From Aquirufa ecclesiirivi (lineage in GTDB: Bacteria > Bacteroidota > Bacteroidia > Cytophagales > Spirosomataceae), in NCBI RefSeq assembly GCF_011250515.1, contig NZ_JAANOP010000004.1:186001-250000 (forward strand): a stretch of DNA of 64,000 bases. Direction: 5' to 3'. The notes beneath the pieces were generated by a model that had not been told where the DNA came from, ran no database searches, and worked only from the letters and a program-made list of their open reading frames with translations. This document shows, in pieces, positions 55,186 through 63,506 of the stretch; positions within the stretch are counted from its first letter, which is position 1; each line of letters begins with the position of its first letter. A program made the translations under genes and the position numbers.

Positions 55186-55947
55186 TTAGGGTAATTGTTG
55201 CAAGGCTAAAGCATATCTTTTGCCTAATTCAGTCGCGGATCGACTGTCAAAATGGATGTGGTCACTTTTTGCCGTTAAATCTTTAGCAGATACAACCGCA
55301 ATGTGCAGACTTGGCGCTCGAAAAGAGCTTAGTAATTGGTTGAAATCCAGGTAGTTTTGATTGAAATGGCCTAATTCTCCGACCACAAAAGGTAAATTCG
55401 TTTGTTTGGTGATGCTTCGAATTTGAGCGATTAAGGCATTTAATTTGTCAATATAGCCTACCCGTTTATTGGCTTCTGAATCACTTTCTCCCTGGTGCCA
55501 CAGTATTCCTTTGATGACTCCGAGTTTTTGAGCTGCCAAAATTCGTTGAATAGCATCGTCTAAAGGGTGGGTTTTCGTAGCTTCATCGTAGCCATTGATA
55601 ACCCAAGAATTGATGGAGGAGCCTCCCACAGCACAAGGAACTAATCCAATTTTTACCGAAGGAGATTGCTTGGCCATTTCCATACCAAAACTAAGTCCAG
55701 GACCAACACCCACTAGGCTAGGTTTGTCGAAATGCATAGGATGTTTCGCCTGAACAAATTGATTTTGAGTATGGAACATCCAAACTCGTTCATCTTGTTG
55801 AGATGAATAGGGCTCTACCATTTCGCCACGACCAGCCATGTTGGATTGACCCATCAGGATATAAATATGGAAATTGGGATCAGGACTAGATTGACTCCAA
55901 AGTGGGAGAAATGTCAAGTTGAGTAGTAAAATGAAACAGTATTTCAT
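55186..55947 (-). CDS. SGNH carbohydrate esterase (SASA/CE6-like), secreted
   Basis: 253 residues with a signal peptide (MKYCFILLLNLTFLPLWSQ). Block I IYILMGQSNMAGRGEM carries the catalytic Ser, GILWHQGESD is the conserved Gln/Gly/Glu block, and DHIHFDSRS holds the catalytic Asp-His pair. This is the sialate-O-acetylesterase-type family (PF03629), which includes CE6 acetylxylan esterases. It probably removes acetyl groups from a glycan in the periplasm. Its ATG overlaps the stop of the BASS transporter gene by four bases. Confidence 0.88.
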   Translation of the reverse strand: MKYCFILLLNLTFLPLWSQSSPDPNFHIYILMGQSNMAGRGEMVEPYSSQQDERVWMFHTQNQFVQAKHPMHFDKPSLVGVGPGLSFGMEMAKQSPSVKIGLVPCAVGGSSINSWVINGYDEATKTHPLDDAIQRILAAQKLGVIKGILWHQGESDSEANKRVGYIDKLNALIAQIRSITKQTNLPFVVGELGHFNQNYLDFNQLLSSFRAPSLHIAVVSAKDLTAKSDHIHFDSRSATELGKRYALALQQLP

Positions 55948-56873
55948 AATGATTTATTTTTCCAATAGTTGGCTAAAGTTGATCCATTGATATTCATCAA
56001 GGGACCAAAAATGGCTGCAGGTAATCCTAATGTGGCTACTTTCCCCATAGCCATGGCTAAACCAGAAGCGAGTCCAGCATTTTGTAAGCCCACTTCTATG
56101 GCGATAGTTCGACAGTCTTTTTCGGGTAAACCGGTTACACGACCACCCCAATAGCCTAAAATGAAACCGATGGTATTATGAAGGAAACATGCTAACACCA
56201 AGAGTGGACCTACGGAAAGTAAGGAATTTCGGCCATTTGCTGTGATAATAATGATGATAAAAGCAATACTGAGCATGGAAATAAGCGGTAATTGCTTTTG
56301 AAACCAAGGCCATTTTTGACCAATTAGTTGATTATATATGACACCCAATATAATAGGTATTAGGATGAGCTTTGATATTTCCCATACCATGTCCCAGAAA
56401 TGTATTTCGATTAATTGACCCGCGAGGGTTTTCATGAGGAAAGGAGTTAGGATGGGAGCAAGAAAAGTTGCTATGGAGGTCAGAGTTAAAGAAAGAGCAA
56501 CATTCGCTTTGGCTAAATATGACATTACGTTGGAAGCTAATCCACATGGCATACAGCCAACTAAAATAATACCAGCGGCAATTTCCGTAGGGAAGTCAAA
56601 TACTTTGGTTAATCCCCAACCTACCAGCGGCATGATGCTAAATTGAAAAAAGACACCCAGAAATACGGCTTTGGGAGATTTTAGTATTTCTTGAAAATCT
56701 TGTAAACCCATGGTGGAACCCATCCCAAACATGATGAGTTGCAAAAGGGGAATGATGAAAATTTTGAATTGGATTCCCCCGGCACCAAGAAATGGACTAG
56801 GGTAAATTAAGGTAATGATAACAGCGATGATGATCCAAACGGAAAATGAAAGGCCATTGAATATTTTTTTCAT
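55944..56873 (-). CDS. Bile acid:sodium symporter (BASS) family transporter (2)
   Basis: 309 residues and about ten membrane segments. Both discontinuous-helix motifs are present: VGCMPCGLASNVMSYLAKANVALS and EVGLQNAGLASGLAMAMG. It is more distant from the BASS protein at 44486 than a simple duplicate. First gene of the operon that continues with the SGNH esterase and KdgF-like cupin, so it may import the sugar acid they process (inference). Confidence 0.9.
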   Translation of the reverse strand: MKKIFNGLSFSVWIIIAVIITLIYPSPFLGAGGIQFKIFIIPLLQLIMFGMGSTMGLQDFQEILKSPKAVFLGVFFQFSIMPLVGWGLTKVFDFPTEIAAGIILVGCMPCGLASNVMSYLAKANVALSLTLTSIATFLAPILTPFLMKTLAGQLIEIHFWDMVWEISKLILIPIILGVIYNQLIGQKWPWFQKQLPLISMLSIAFIIIIITANGRNSLLSVGPLLVLACFLHNTIGFILGYWGGRVTGLPEKDCRTIAIEVGLQNAGLASGLAMAMGKVATLGLPAAIFGPLMNINGSTLANYWKNKSL

Positions 56874-56935
56874 AGTAGGTATATCGTCATGGCAAATATA
56901 CGATTTACTAGAACGAATAAAAGGGCAAATTTTCC

Positions 56936-56968
56936 AACGCTGGCAAGGTTCTAAACCTTGACAGCGTT
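56936..56968. repeat. REP-like hairpin, copy 1
   Basis: A 33-base imperfect palindrome: outer arms AACGCTG/CAGCGTT, one g-a mismatch, inner arms CAAGGTT/AACCTTG and a CTA loop. The partner copy is at 58772-58804, on the other side of the GH20 gene. Confidence 0.9.
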
Positions 56969-57108
56969 AGAACGAATGGCCAATTAATTTTATTTTATTC
57001 GGCTAACATCTTATCAATTTCCTGATTTTTTGATCAGTTAATAATCGATTTAATTTCGCGGAAATTTCTAAAAATGAATTAAAGACTTTCCATTTTCAAA
57101 TGAAAAGT

Positions 57109-57116
57109 TATCTTTG
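57109..57116 (+). promoter_or_regulatory. -7 promoter box of the GH20 gene (TATCTTTG)
   Basis: Matches TAnnTTTG and lies 25 bases before the ATG at 57142. An upstream in-frame ATG at 57100 would precede this box, so 57142 is taken as the start. Confidence 0.55.
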
Positions 57117-57141
57117 CTTTCCTCCAATTAACCTATTCAAT

Positions 57142-58746
57142 ATGAAATCATTCCTATGGGGCCTTTGTGCCTATTTGCTTTGTTTTAGTTTACAAGCTCA
57201 AGAAGCTTATCATTTAGTTCCTAAGCCGGCTAAATTAATTCCTGTACCAGGGAAATTTGTTTTTCAAAAAAGTACAGCCATTACCTTGAATACTCAAGAT
57301 GAAAGTTTCAATGCCGTGGCCACCATGTTGAAAGATCAAATTAGTGTATCTTCTGGATTGAATCTTCCCATAAAATCAGGATCATCAAGCTCAAAAGGCA
57401 TTGTTTTTGTTCAAAATTCTAGCTTAGGGGATGAGGCTTATCGCTTGAATATTTCAACCAAGAAGATTGAAATTCAAGCTAAATCTGGAAAAGGTGCATT
57501 TTATGCCTTGCAAACATTATTTCAATTAATGCCAGCGCAAATATATTCGAATGTCACTTCCAATCAAGAATTGACCGCATTGACTTGTCAAATTGAAGAC
57601 GCTCCTCGTTTTTCTTACCGTGGAATGATGCTAGATGTAGGCCGTTATTATTTTCCAGTGAACTTTATCAAACGATTTTTGGATTTGATGGCTGTTTATA
57701 AGTTGAATACCTTTCATTGGCATCTAACAGAAGACCAAGGTTGGCGAATTGAAATAAAGAAATATCCTTTGTTGACAAGTGTTAGCTCTGTCCGCAAGGA
57801 AACCATGGTAGGTCATTATCGAGATCAAAAATATGATAATAAACCCTATGGAGGCTTTTATACGCAAGAGGAAATCAAAGAGGTAATTGCCTACGCCTCC
57901 AAAAAATTCATCACCATCATTCCTGAAATAGAGATGCCGGGTCATTCTCAAGCTGTTTTGGCTGCTTATCCAGAATTAGGTTGTAATCCTGATAAAATTT
58001 ATCAAGTAGCTACTAGATGGGGTATTTCAGAAGATGTATTATGTCCAAGGGAAGAAACGTTTACCTTTATGGAAAACGTTTTGACCGAAGTAATGGCCTT
58101 ATTTCCCGGTCAATACATTCATATTGGAGGAGATGAATGTCCAAAGAAACAATGGAAGGAAAGTCGCTTTTGTCAGGATCTTATCAAGAAATTAGGCTTG
58201 AAAGACGAACATGAATTACAAAGTTATTTCATTCGTCGGATCGATAAATTTGTCACTTCAAAGGGTAAAAAATTACTAGGATGGGATGAAATTTTAGAAG
58301 GAGGATTATCCCCCAATGCTATGGTAATGTCTTGGAGAGGAACTAAAGGGGGTATAGAAGCAGCCAAGCAAAACCATGATGTAGTCATGTCGCCTAATAG
58401 TTTTTTTTATTTAGACTATTATCAAGCTGATCCCAAAACTCAGCCTTTAGCTATTGGAGGAAATTTAACTTTATCTAAATCGTACTCATTTGAACCCGAT
58501 CTTCCCGAATTGACAGCGGAAGAAGCTAAGCATATTGTCGGTATTCAAGCGAATGTTTGGACAGAATACATCAGTACGCCTGCTTATGCTGAATATATGA
58601 CTTTCCCAAGGGCATTAGCTTTATCTGAAATTTCTTGGTCACCCAAACAGCCCAAAGATTATGATGATTTCCTTCGTCGAGTTAAAGGAATTTTACCTGG
58701 TATGGATGCCCTTAAAATCAATTATTGCCCTGTAGGTTTGAAATAA
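57142..58746 (+). CDS. Beta-N-acetylhexosaminidase, GH20 family
   Basis: 534 residues from the ATG at 57142, where the signal peptide MKSFLWGLCAYLLCFSLQAQ begins. GH20 N-terminal domain (about 20-155, ending ALQTLFQLMP), then the catalytic barrel starting FSYRGMMLDVGRYYFP, with NTFHWHLTEDQGWRIEIKKYP, IPEIEMPGHSQA, the catalytic Asp-Glu pair in HIGGDECPK, and late ANVWTEYI. It releases terminal N-acetylglucosamine or N-acetylgalactosamine from chitin or host-type glycans in the periplasm. Flanked on both sides by REP-like hairpins. Confidence 0.95.
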   Translation: MKSFLWGLCAYLLCFSLQAQEAYHLVPKPAKLIPVPGKFVFQKSTAITLNTQDESFNAVATMLKDQISVSSGLNLPIKSGSSSSKGIVFVQNSSLGDEAYRLNISTKKIEIQAKSGKGAFYALQTLFQLMPAQIYSNVTSNQELTALTCQIEDAPRFSYRGMMLDVGRYYFPVNFIKRFLDLMAVYKLNTFHWHLTEDQGWRIEIKKYPLLTSVSSVRKETMVGHYRDQKYDNKPYGGFYTQEEIKEVIAYASKKFITIIPEIEMPGHSQAVLAAYPELGCNPDKIYQVATRWGISEDVLCPREETFTFMENVLTEVMALFPGQYIHIGGDECPKKQWKESRFCQDLIKKLGLKDEHELQSYFIRRIDKFVTSKGKKLLGWDEILEGGLSPNAMVMSWRGTKGGIEAAKQNHDVVMSPNSFFYLDYYQADPKTQPLAIGGNLTLSKSYSFEPDLPELTAEEAKHIVGIQANVWTEYISTPAYAEYMTFPRALALSEISWSPKQPKDYDDFLRRVKGILPGMDALKINYCPVGLK

Positions 58747-58771
58747 ACGTAGCATTGTTGGTTTTTTCCTA

Positions 58772-58804
58772 AACGTCGGCAAGGTTCCAAACCTTGACGA
58801 CGTT
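58772..58804. repeat. REP-like hairpin, copy 2
   Basis: Same 33-base design as copy 1: AACGTCG/CGACGTT outside, the same g-a mismatch, CAAGGTT/AACCTTG inside and a CCA loop. The outer arms differ from copy 1 at paired positions so that pairing is kept. Confidence 0.9.
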
Positions 58805-58871
58805 GATTTTTAACAGGTCCTGATTTTTCAAACAAAAAACCAACGAATGAGAACTGACATTTATTTCGTAA

Positions 58872-61712
58872 CTAATTGATAATTTCCCAATCAGGTATTT
58901 TTGCCACACGATGTTCGTGTTGGAGGATGGCGTCTAGTTGTGGGATTAATTCTGGATGCTGGTCAGCTATATTATTCTTTTCAAATGGATCCTTGTCCAA
59001 ATCATAAATCTCCCAAGGAGCGAGTTTATTTTTCTTTAAGTTGGATTTTACTCCTTTCCATTGTTGAATACGGATGGCAACTTGACCTGTTTTTTCTGGA
59101 AACTCAAAATAAATGAAAGACCGCTGTTGCTGCTCTCCTTTTTTCAAAATGCTAGGTAAAAATGAGATTCCATCGGTATCTGCAACGCGTTGTCCCGTTA
59201 ATTCTGCTAAAGTAGCCATCATGTCATATTGCACTGAAGGTAAGTGATTAATCTGACCTCCTGGTATTACGCCTGGCCAAGAAACAATCAGAGGTTCTCG
59301 AATGCCTCCTTCATAAAGATCTTGTTTTCGGCCTCTTAATCCAGCCGTACTTTGGAAAAATTCGGTATCTACCCCTCCTACATCAAAGGTGGCTCCATTG
59401 TCGGATGAAAAGAATATGATGGTTTGACTGTCGATTTTATGTTTTTTTAGAGCTCCCACGAGTCGACCAACCTGGGTATCTAAATAGCTAATCATACCTG
59501 CATACGTGGCCCTTGGATGAGCCGTAGGAGTATACCCTTTTTTACCTAAATAGGCACTATCAGGGAAAGCTCCTAAATAAGGCTTGATGGCCTCAGCGGG
59601 TGCTTGTAATGAAAGGTGGGGAAGAGAAAGTGGTAAGTAAAGGAAGAATGGATTATTTTTATTCTTCTCAACAAAGTTTAATGCTTTTTCCATCATGTTA
59701 TCCACCACATATTCTTTGCCTTGAAACTGCTTAAAGTCGATGTCGAATGGTGCTCCTTTTCCTTGATATTGATGTACATTCATATATTGATTATTCAAGG
59801 TATCCCATTTTCCATTCTCCCATAAATGGGTAGTATAGTAGTTATGTGCTTGTTTTTGGTCTAACAATCCATAAAAATAGTCAAACCCATGTGCATTGGG
59901 ATTCCCCGTTCCATTCGCCATACCTAATCCCCATTTACCAATGGCTGCCGTTTGATAACCAGCGTTTTTCATCAAGGTACCAAGCGTAAATGTATTGGCT
60001 TCCAAAGGCATTTGTCCTCTTTCTGTTTCATCTGTAAAACCTCCTAACTCATGATTTCCACGAATTTGGGAATGACCTGCATGCTTTCCTGTTAATAACA
60101 TGCAACGCGCAGGGGCACACACGGGGGCTGACGTATAATGTTGCGTAAATTTTATTCCTTGTTTGGCTAAAGCATCCAAATATGGAGTTTTAATGATTTT
60201 TTGTCCATAAGCCCCCAATTCCCCATATCCTAAATCATCGGCATAAATATAAACCACATTCGGTTTTTTGATTCGACCAATATCCCTATTTCTCTTTCCT
60301 TTTTTTTGTGTTAAATCATCTCCTAGTTCTTCCCGAGCTTGATCTGCTACTTGTAATAGTTCTTTTACTTTTTCCGGATATTTAGCTTGTACATCATAGC
60401 GCTCACCAGGGTCTCTTCTTAAATCATAAAGCCCCTGAGGTACTGGAGCATTTTCATTCACTTGACCAGCTAAGCCATCATTGGCAGGTAAGAAACCCTC
60501 ATAAGTCCTGCCTGGATGAGGTAAAACTAATTTCCAATGGCCTTTTCTAACCGCTTCTAAGTTGTTTTTACGGTAATAATACAAAAATTCTTTTCTTGGC
60601 TCAGCTTGCTTGTCGCCCTGTAAAATGGGCCAAATACTCACGCCATCAATCTTCTTTTTGGGTAGTTTAGCTTGAGTAACTTGGGCAATAGTCGGTAATA
60701 CATCTATGGCCGCCGCTAATTTATTGGAAATTTGACCTGACTGAATTTTCCCCTTCCAATAGGCGATGAAGGGTACTCTTTGTCCACCTTCAAAAGTAGT
60801 GCCTTTTCCTTCTTTTAGCCCATTCGTTGAACCCGCATGATTGCCGTAATTTAACCAAGGGCCATTGTCGCTAGTAAAAATGACTAATGTATTTTCTTCC
60901 AAGTGATTTTTCTTTAATGTTTTGATGATTTCACCGATGGACCAATCCACTTCCATCATCACATCTCCGAAAAGTCCTTGATTGCTTTTGCCCTGAAAAG
61001 TGGGAGAAGCCGCTATCGGAACATGAGGCATGGAATGCGCTAAGTAGACAAAAAAGGGTTTATTTTTATTTTTTTCAATGAATTGTACCGAACGCTGGGT
61101 CAATACTTGAGTGATTTGTTCTTGGTCTTTTAAATTTCTCAAATAAATACTTGGCTCATTTCCATCAAATATGGATAATATGGGTAAATCTTGCTTATAA
61201 GCGCCGGGTTTAGTGATCGGATTTCCTTCCAAATCCACAGGCCACATATCATTGGAATAGGGAATACCCACATATTCGTCAAATCCTTGCTGCTTGGGCA
61301 AAAACTCTTTTTTATCTCCCAAATGCCATTTTCCGAAAATCCCCGTGGCATAACCTTGATCTTTTAGGATTTCTGCAATTGTTTCTTCCTCTGGATTTAA
61401 TCCCACAGGAGAATTGGGAAAGAAGGCTCCCGAAACACCAACCCGATTAGGATAGCATCCCGTTAAAATTCCCGCTCTAGAAGCACTACAAACAGCTTGT
61501 GCAGATAAGAAATTAGTGAAACGAATACCTTGGTTGGCCATTCGGTCAATGTTGGGTGTTACGTATTGCAGGGCACCATAACAACTCAAATCACCATAAC
61601 CTAAATCATCCATGAGGATTAAGATGACATTCGGTTTCTTGGATTTGGGGGCTTTGGACAAGCCACTAAACGCAGTTAAGAGGCTTAATAAGAGTAATAG
61701 TGTATGTTTCAT
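58872..61712 (-). CDS. Two-domain sulfatase (two complete sulfatases in one chain)
   Basis: 946 residues. A signal peptide (about 1-20) precedes sulfatase domain A (about 26-465), with metal Asp pair MDDLGYG and formylglycine motif CSASR (Cys75; Ala replaces the usual Pro), then GKWHLGD. After a short basic linker, domain B (about 482-946) starts again with PNVVYIYADDLGYGE, has CAPAR (Cys532) and GKWGLGM, and lacks a signal of its own. Both would need an anaerobic- or FGE-type maturase, not found here. They remove sulfate esters from glycans. Each half has the length of an ordinary S1 sulfatase. Confidence 0.92.
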   Translation of the reverse strand: MKHTLLLLLSLLTAFSGLSKAPKSKKPNVILILMDDLGYGDLSCYGALQYVTPNIDRMANQGIRFTNFLSAQAVCSASRAGILTGCYPNRVGVSGAFFPNSPVGLNPEEETIAEILKDQGYATGIFGKWHLGDKKEFLPKQQGFDEYVGIPYSNDMWPVDLEGNPITKPGAYKQDLPILSIFDGNEPSIYLRNLKDQEQITQVLTQRSVQFIEKNKNKPFFVYLAHSMPHVPIAASPTFQGKSNQGLFGDVMMEVDWSIGEIIKTLKKNHLEENTLVIFTSDNGPWLNYGNHAGSTNGLKEGKGTTFEGGQRVPFIAYWKGKIQSGQISNKLAAAIDVLPTIAQVTQAKLPKKKIDGVSIWPILQGDKQAEPRKEFLYYYRKNNLEAVRKGHWKLVLPHPGRTYEGFLPANDGLAGQVNENAPVPQGLYDLRRDPGERYDVQAKYPEKVKELLQVADQAREELGDDLTQKKGKRNRDIGRIKKPNVVYIYADDLGYGELGAYGQKIIKTPYLDALAKQGIKFTQHYTSAPVCAPARCMLLTGKHAGHSQIRGNHELGGFTDETERGQMPLEANTFTLGTLMKNAGYQTAAIGKWGLGMANGTGNPNAHGFDYFYGLLDQKQAHNYYTTHLWENGKWDTLNNQYMNVHQYQGKGAPFDIDFKQFQGKEYVVDNMMEKALNFVEKNKNNPFFLYLPLSLPHLSLQAPAEAIKPYLGAFPDSAYLGKKGYTPTAHPRATYAGMISYLDTQVGRLVGALKKHKIDSQTIIFFSSDNGATFDVGGVDTEFFQSTAGLRGRKQDLYEGGIREPLIVSWPGVIPGGQINHLPSVQYDMMATLAELTGQRVADTDGISFLPSILKKGEQQQRSFIYFEFPEKTGQVAIRIQQWKGVKSNLKKNKLAPWEIYDLDKDPFEKNNIADQHPELIPQLDAILQHEHRVAKIPDWEIIN

Positions 61713-61864
61713 AAATCAGGTTTAGTCCTTGAATTTAATCAATACTACTCGATAAAACATCCTGTCTTTTTTACTTTATCACATTGGATCTTTGAGGAGA
61801 AAAAAAATGACTAAGCTAGGCTTGATTCCCATCTTAGTCATTTTAAAGCAAACGTTAAATCATC

Positions 61865-62947
61865 TTAGTTGTTCAATGCTCCAGCATCAATCCAGGACTT
61901 AATTTGGCTGATTTCACAGCTGGATATTTTGGTGGAGGCATTGGGCATTGGGACAAAACCCGCACTATGATTGACTGAACCATACAGCTTACCATTGCTA
62001 ACTACTTTTAAGACATTCGCATGAGTGCTTAGGTCAATACCAGCAGATGCTGTTGTTCCAGTATGACAACCCAGGCAATTGGTCTTTAAGATCGTTTGAA
62101 TTGTACTAGAAAAACTAATATTCGTGGTAACACAAGCACTTCCACTGGGCTCACAAGAATTATTGAGCGCCCCTTGTTTAATCCAATTGAAAATGGCGGT
62201 TTTGGTATCTGTGCTTAGTGGAGCCATCGGTGGAACAGGCATACGTTCATCATCCGTTCGAATGATGCTTTTATATAATTTGCTGTTAGCCGGATCTCCC
62301 GCTCTAACCGATTTCATGATATTACTGTAATCGGTTAATTGAACTCCATCTTTTTTGCTGATGGCATCATGACAGCCACTCATGGCACAATTTGAGATGA
62401 TAATAGGTAAGATTTTTTGTTGAAAATATACCAAATTCGGATCGCATGTCACCGTTGGAGGATTCACGGGAGGTTGAGTAGGACTAACCGCAACCACAGG
62501 GTTTACGGGATTGCTTGGATTTAAATCGACAAGAATACTTCCAGCAGGGTATGAGCCCACAATCCACTTCTTGATGGTAGTAACATCACATTTGGACAGA
62601 GTGGTGGTGGCATTTGGCATGGGGGAATAGCCAGTGGCATGAGTCATGGAACCGTACAGTTTTCCATTTTTAATATAGGGTACTATTTTATCATAGGTGC
62701 TTAAATCAACCCCACCCGAAATGATGGCACCACTATGGCAAGAAGTACAATTATATTGGAGTATAGGCCATACCGATTTGTCAAATGTAATGGTATTTGT
62801 ATCACAAGAAGCGGTAGAATTAGGTAATTCTACTCCCGTATTATTTCCTGTTCCTGCTTCTGTGGCAGGCAAAGGACTATTTTTATCACTTAGGCAAGCC
62901 ACCATGACTGAGGTGACTATGGTTATTACAAGGAACTGGTATTTCAT
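61865..62947 (-). CDS. Tri-haem cytochrome c lipoprotein (planctomycete-type haem domains)
   Basis: 360 residues. Lipoprotein signal with Cys18 (VMVAC). Three c-type haem units: CTSCH (67-71), CAMSGCH (187-193, a CX4CH motif) and CLGCH (291-295). The first and third units are internal repeats sharing NGKLYG and PMPNA blocks with likely distal Met ligands; the middle one belongs to the PSCyt1-like kind with MPVPPM. Anchored at the periplasmic face of a membrane, it should carry electrons. The YceI-like gene ends one base before its start. Confidence 0.9.
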   Translation of the reverse strand: MKYQFLVITIVTSVMVACLSDKNSPLPATEAGTGNNTGVELPNSTASCDTNTITFDKSVWPILQYNCTSCHSGAIISGGVDLSTYDKIVPYIKNGKLYGSMTHATGYSPMPNATTTLSKCDVTTIKKWIVGSYPAGSILVDLNPSNPVNPVVAVSPTQPPVNPPTVTCDPNLVYFQQKILPIIISNCAMSGCHDAISKKDGVQLTDYSNIMKSVRAGDPANSKLYKSIIRTDDERMPVPPMAPLSTDTKTAIFNWIKQGALNNSCEPSGSACVTTNISFSSTIQTILKTNCLGCHTGTTASAGIDLSTHANVLKVVSNGKLYGSVNHSAGFVPMPNASTKISSCEISQIKSWIDAGALNN

Positions 62948-63499
62948 TTATTTCTTTTGGGTAAACTGTATTTTACTTTTTACTTCTATCACTTCTGCAA
63001 TTTTTGCAAAGACAATTTTGGGTATGTCAATTTGATAATCTTGTAATCGAACATCAAATTGGCTACTTAATTGTAACTGAGTTCCATCTGAAACAATGGT
63101 TCCTTTAATTTCAATCGGTTTAGTAACACCATGTATAGTAGCAGTACCTGCGGCAGTTACAGGATATGTCCCTGCTTTTTTTAGGTCTACTGCTTCTTTA
63201 ATTTTTCCTTTAAAGGAGGCCATGGGAAATTTTTCACTTTCCAAATAGTTTTCATTGAAGTGTTCCTGCATGAGTTTATTGGGAAATACAAATGAAGTAA
63301 TGCGCATTTGTACTGCAATTTCATTGGTAGCCACATTCATGATACTATTAACACTTTTGGATACGGCATCGATATTTTCTAATGGAGTTTTAGAAAAAAA
63401 GGAAACCTCGCCATTTTGTGCTTGGTACAATTGGGCATGGGCAGAAAAAGATGCCACCCATGTACCAATGATCATTGTTACTCGAAATATTCGTTTCAT
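62948..63499 (-). CDS. YceI-like periplasmic protein
   Basis: 183 residues from the ATG at 63499, where MKRIFRVTMIIGTWVASFSAHAQ forms a signal peptide; the frame is open 28 codons further, into the neighbour, and those are excluded. The lipocalin-like YceI fold is seen in GEVSFFSKTPLENIDAVS, FPMASFKGKI and TATIHGVTKPIEIKGTI. YceI proteins bind isoprenoids or other lipophilic molecules. It is the middle gene of an operon DUF5777, YceI, tri-haem lipoprotein; such a set recurs in Bacteroidota and suggests a redox or quinone role (inference). Confidence 0.88.
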   Translation of the reverse strand: MKRIFRVTMIIGTWVASFSAHAQLYQAQNGEVSFFSKTPLENIDAVSKSVNSIMNVATNEIAVQMRITSFVFPNKLMQEHFNENYLESEKFPMASFKGKIKEAVDLKKAGTYPVTAAGTATIHGVTKPIEIKGTIVSDGTQLQLSSQFDVRLQDYQIDIPKIVFAKIAEVIEVKSKIQFTQKK

Positions 63500-63506
63500 A
63501 TAGGGG

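Noticed and set aside
58901-59116. Plus-strand frame antisense to the sulfatase C-terminus
   Set aside because: Lies wholly within a conserved coding region on the other strand; no independent signal.
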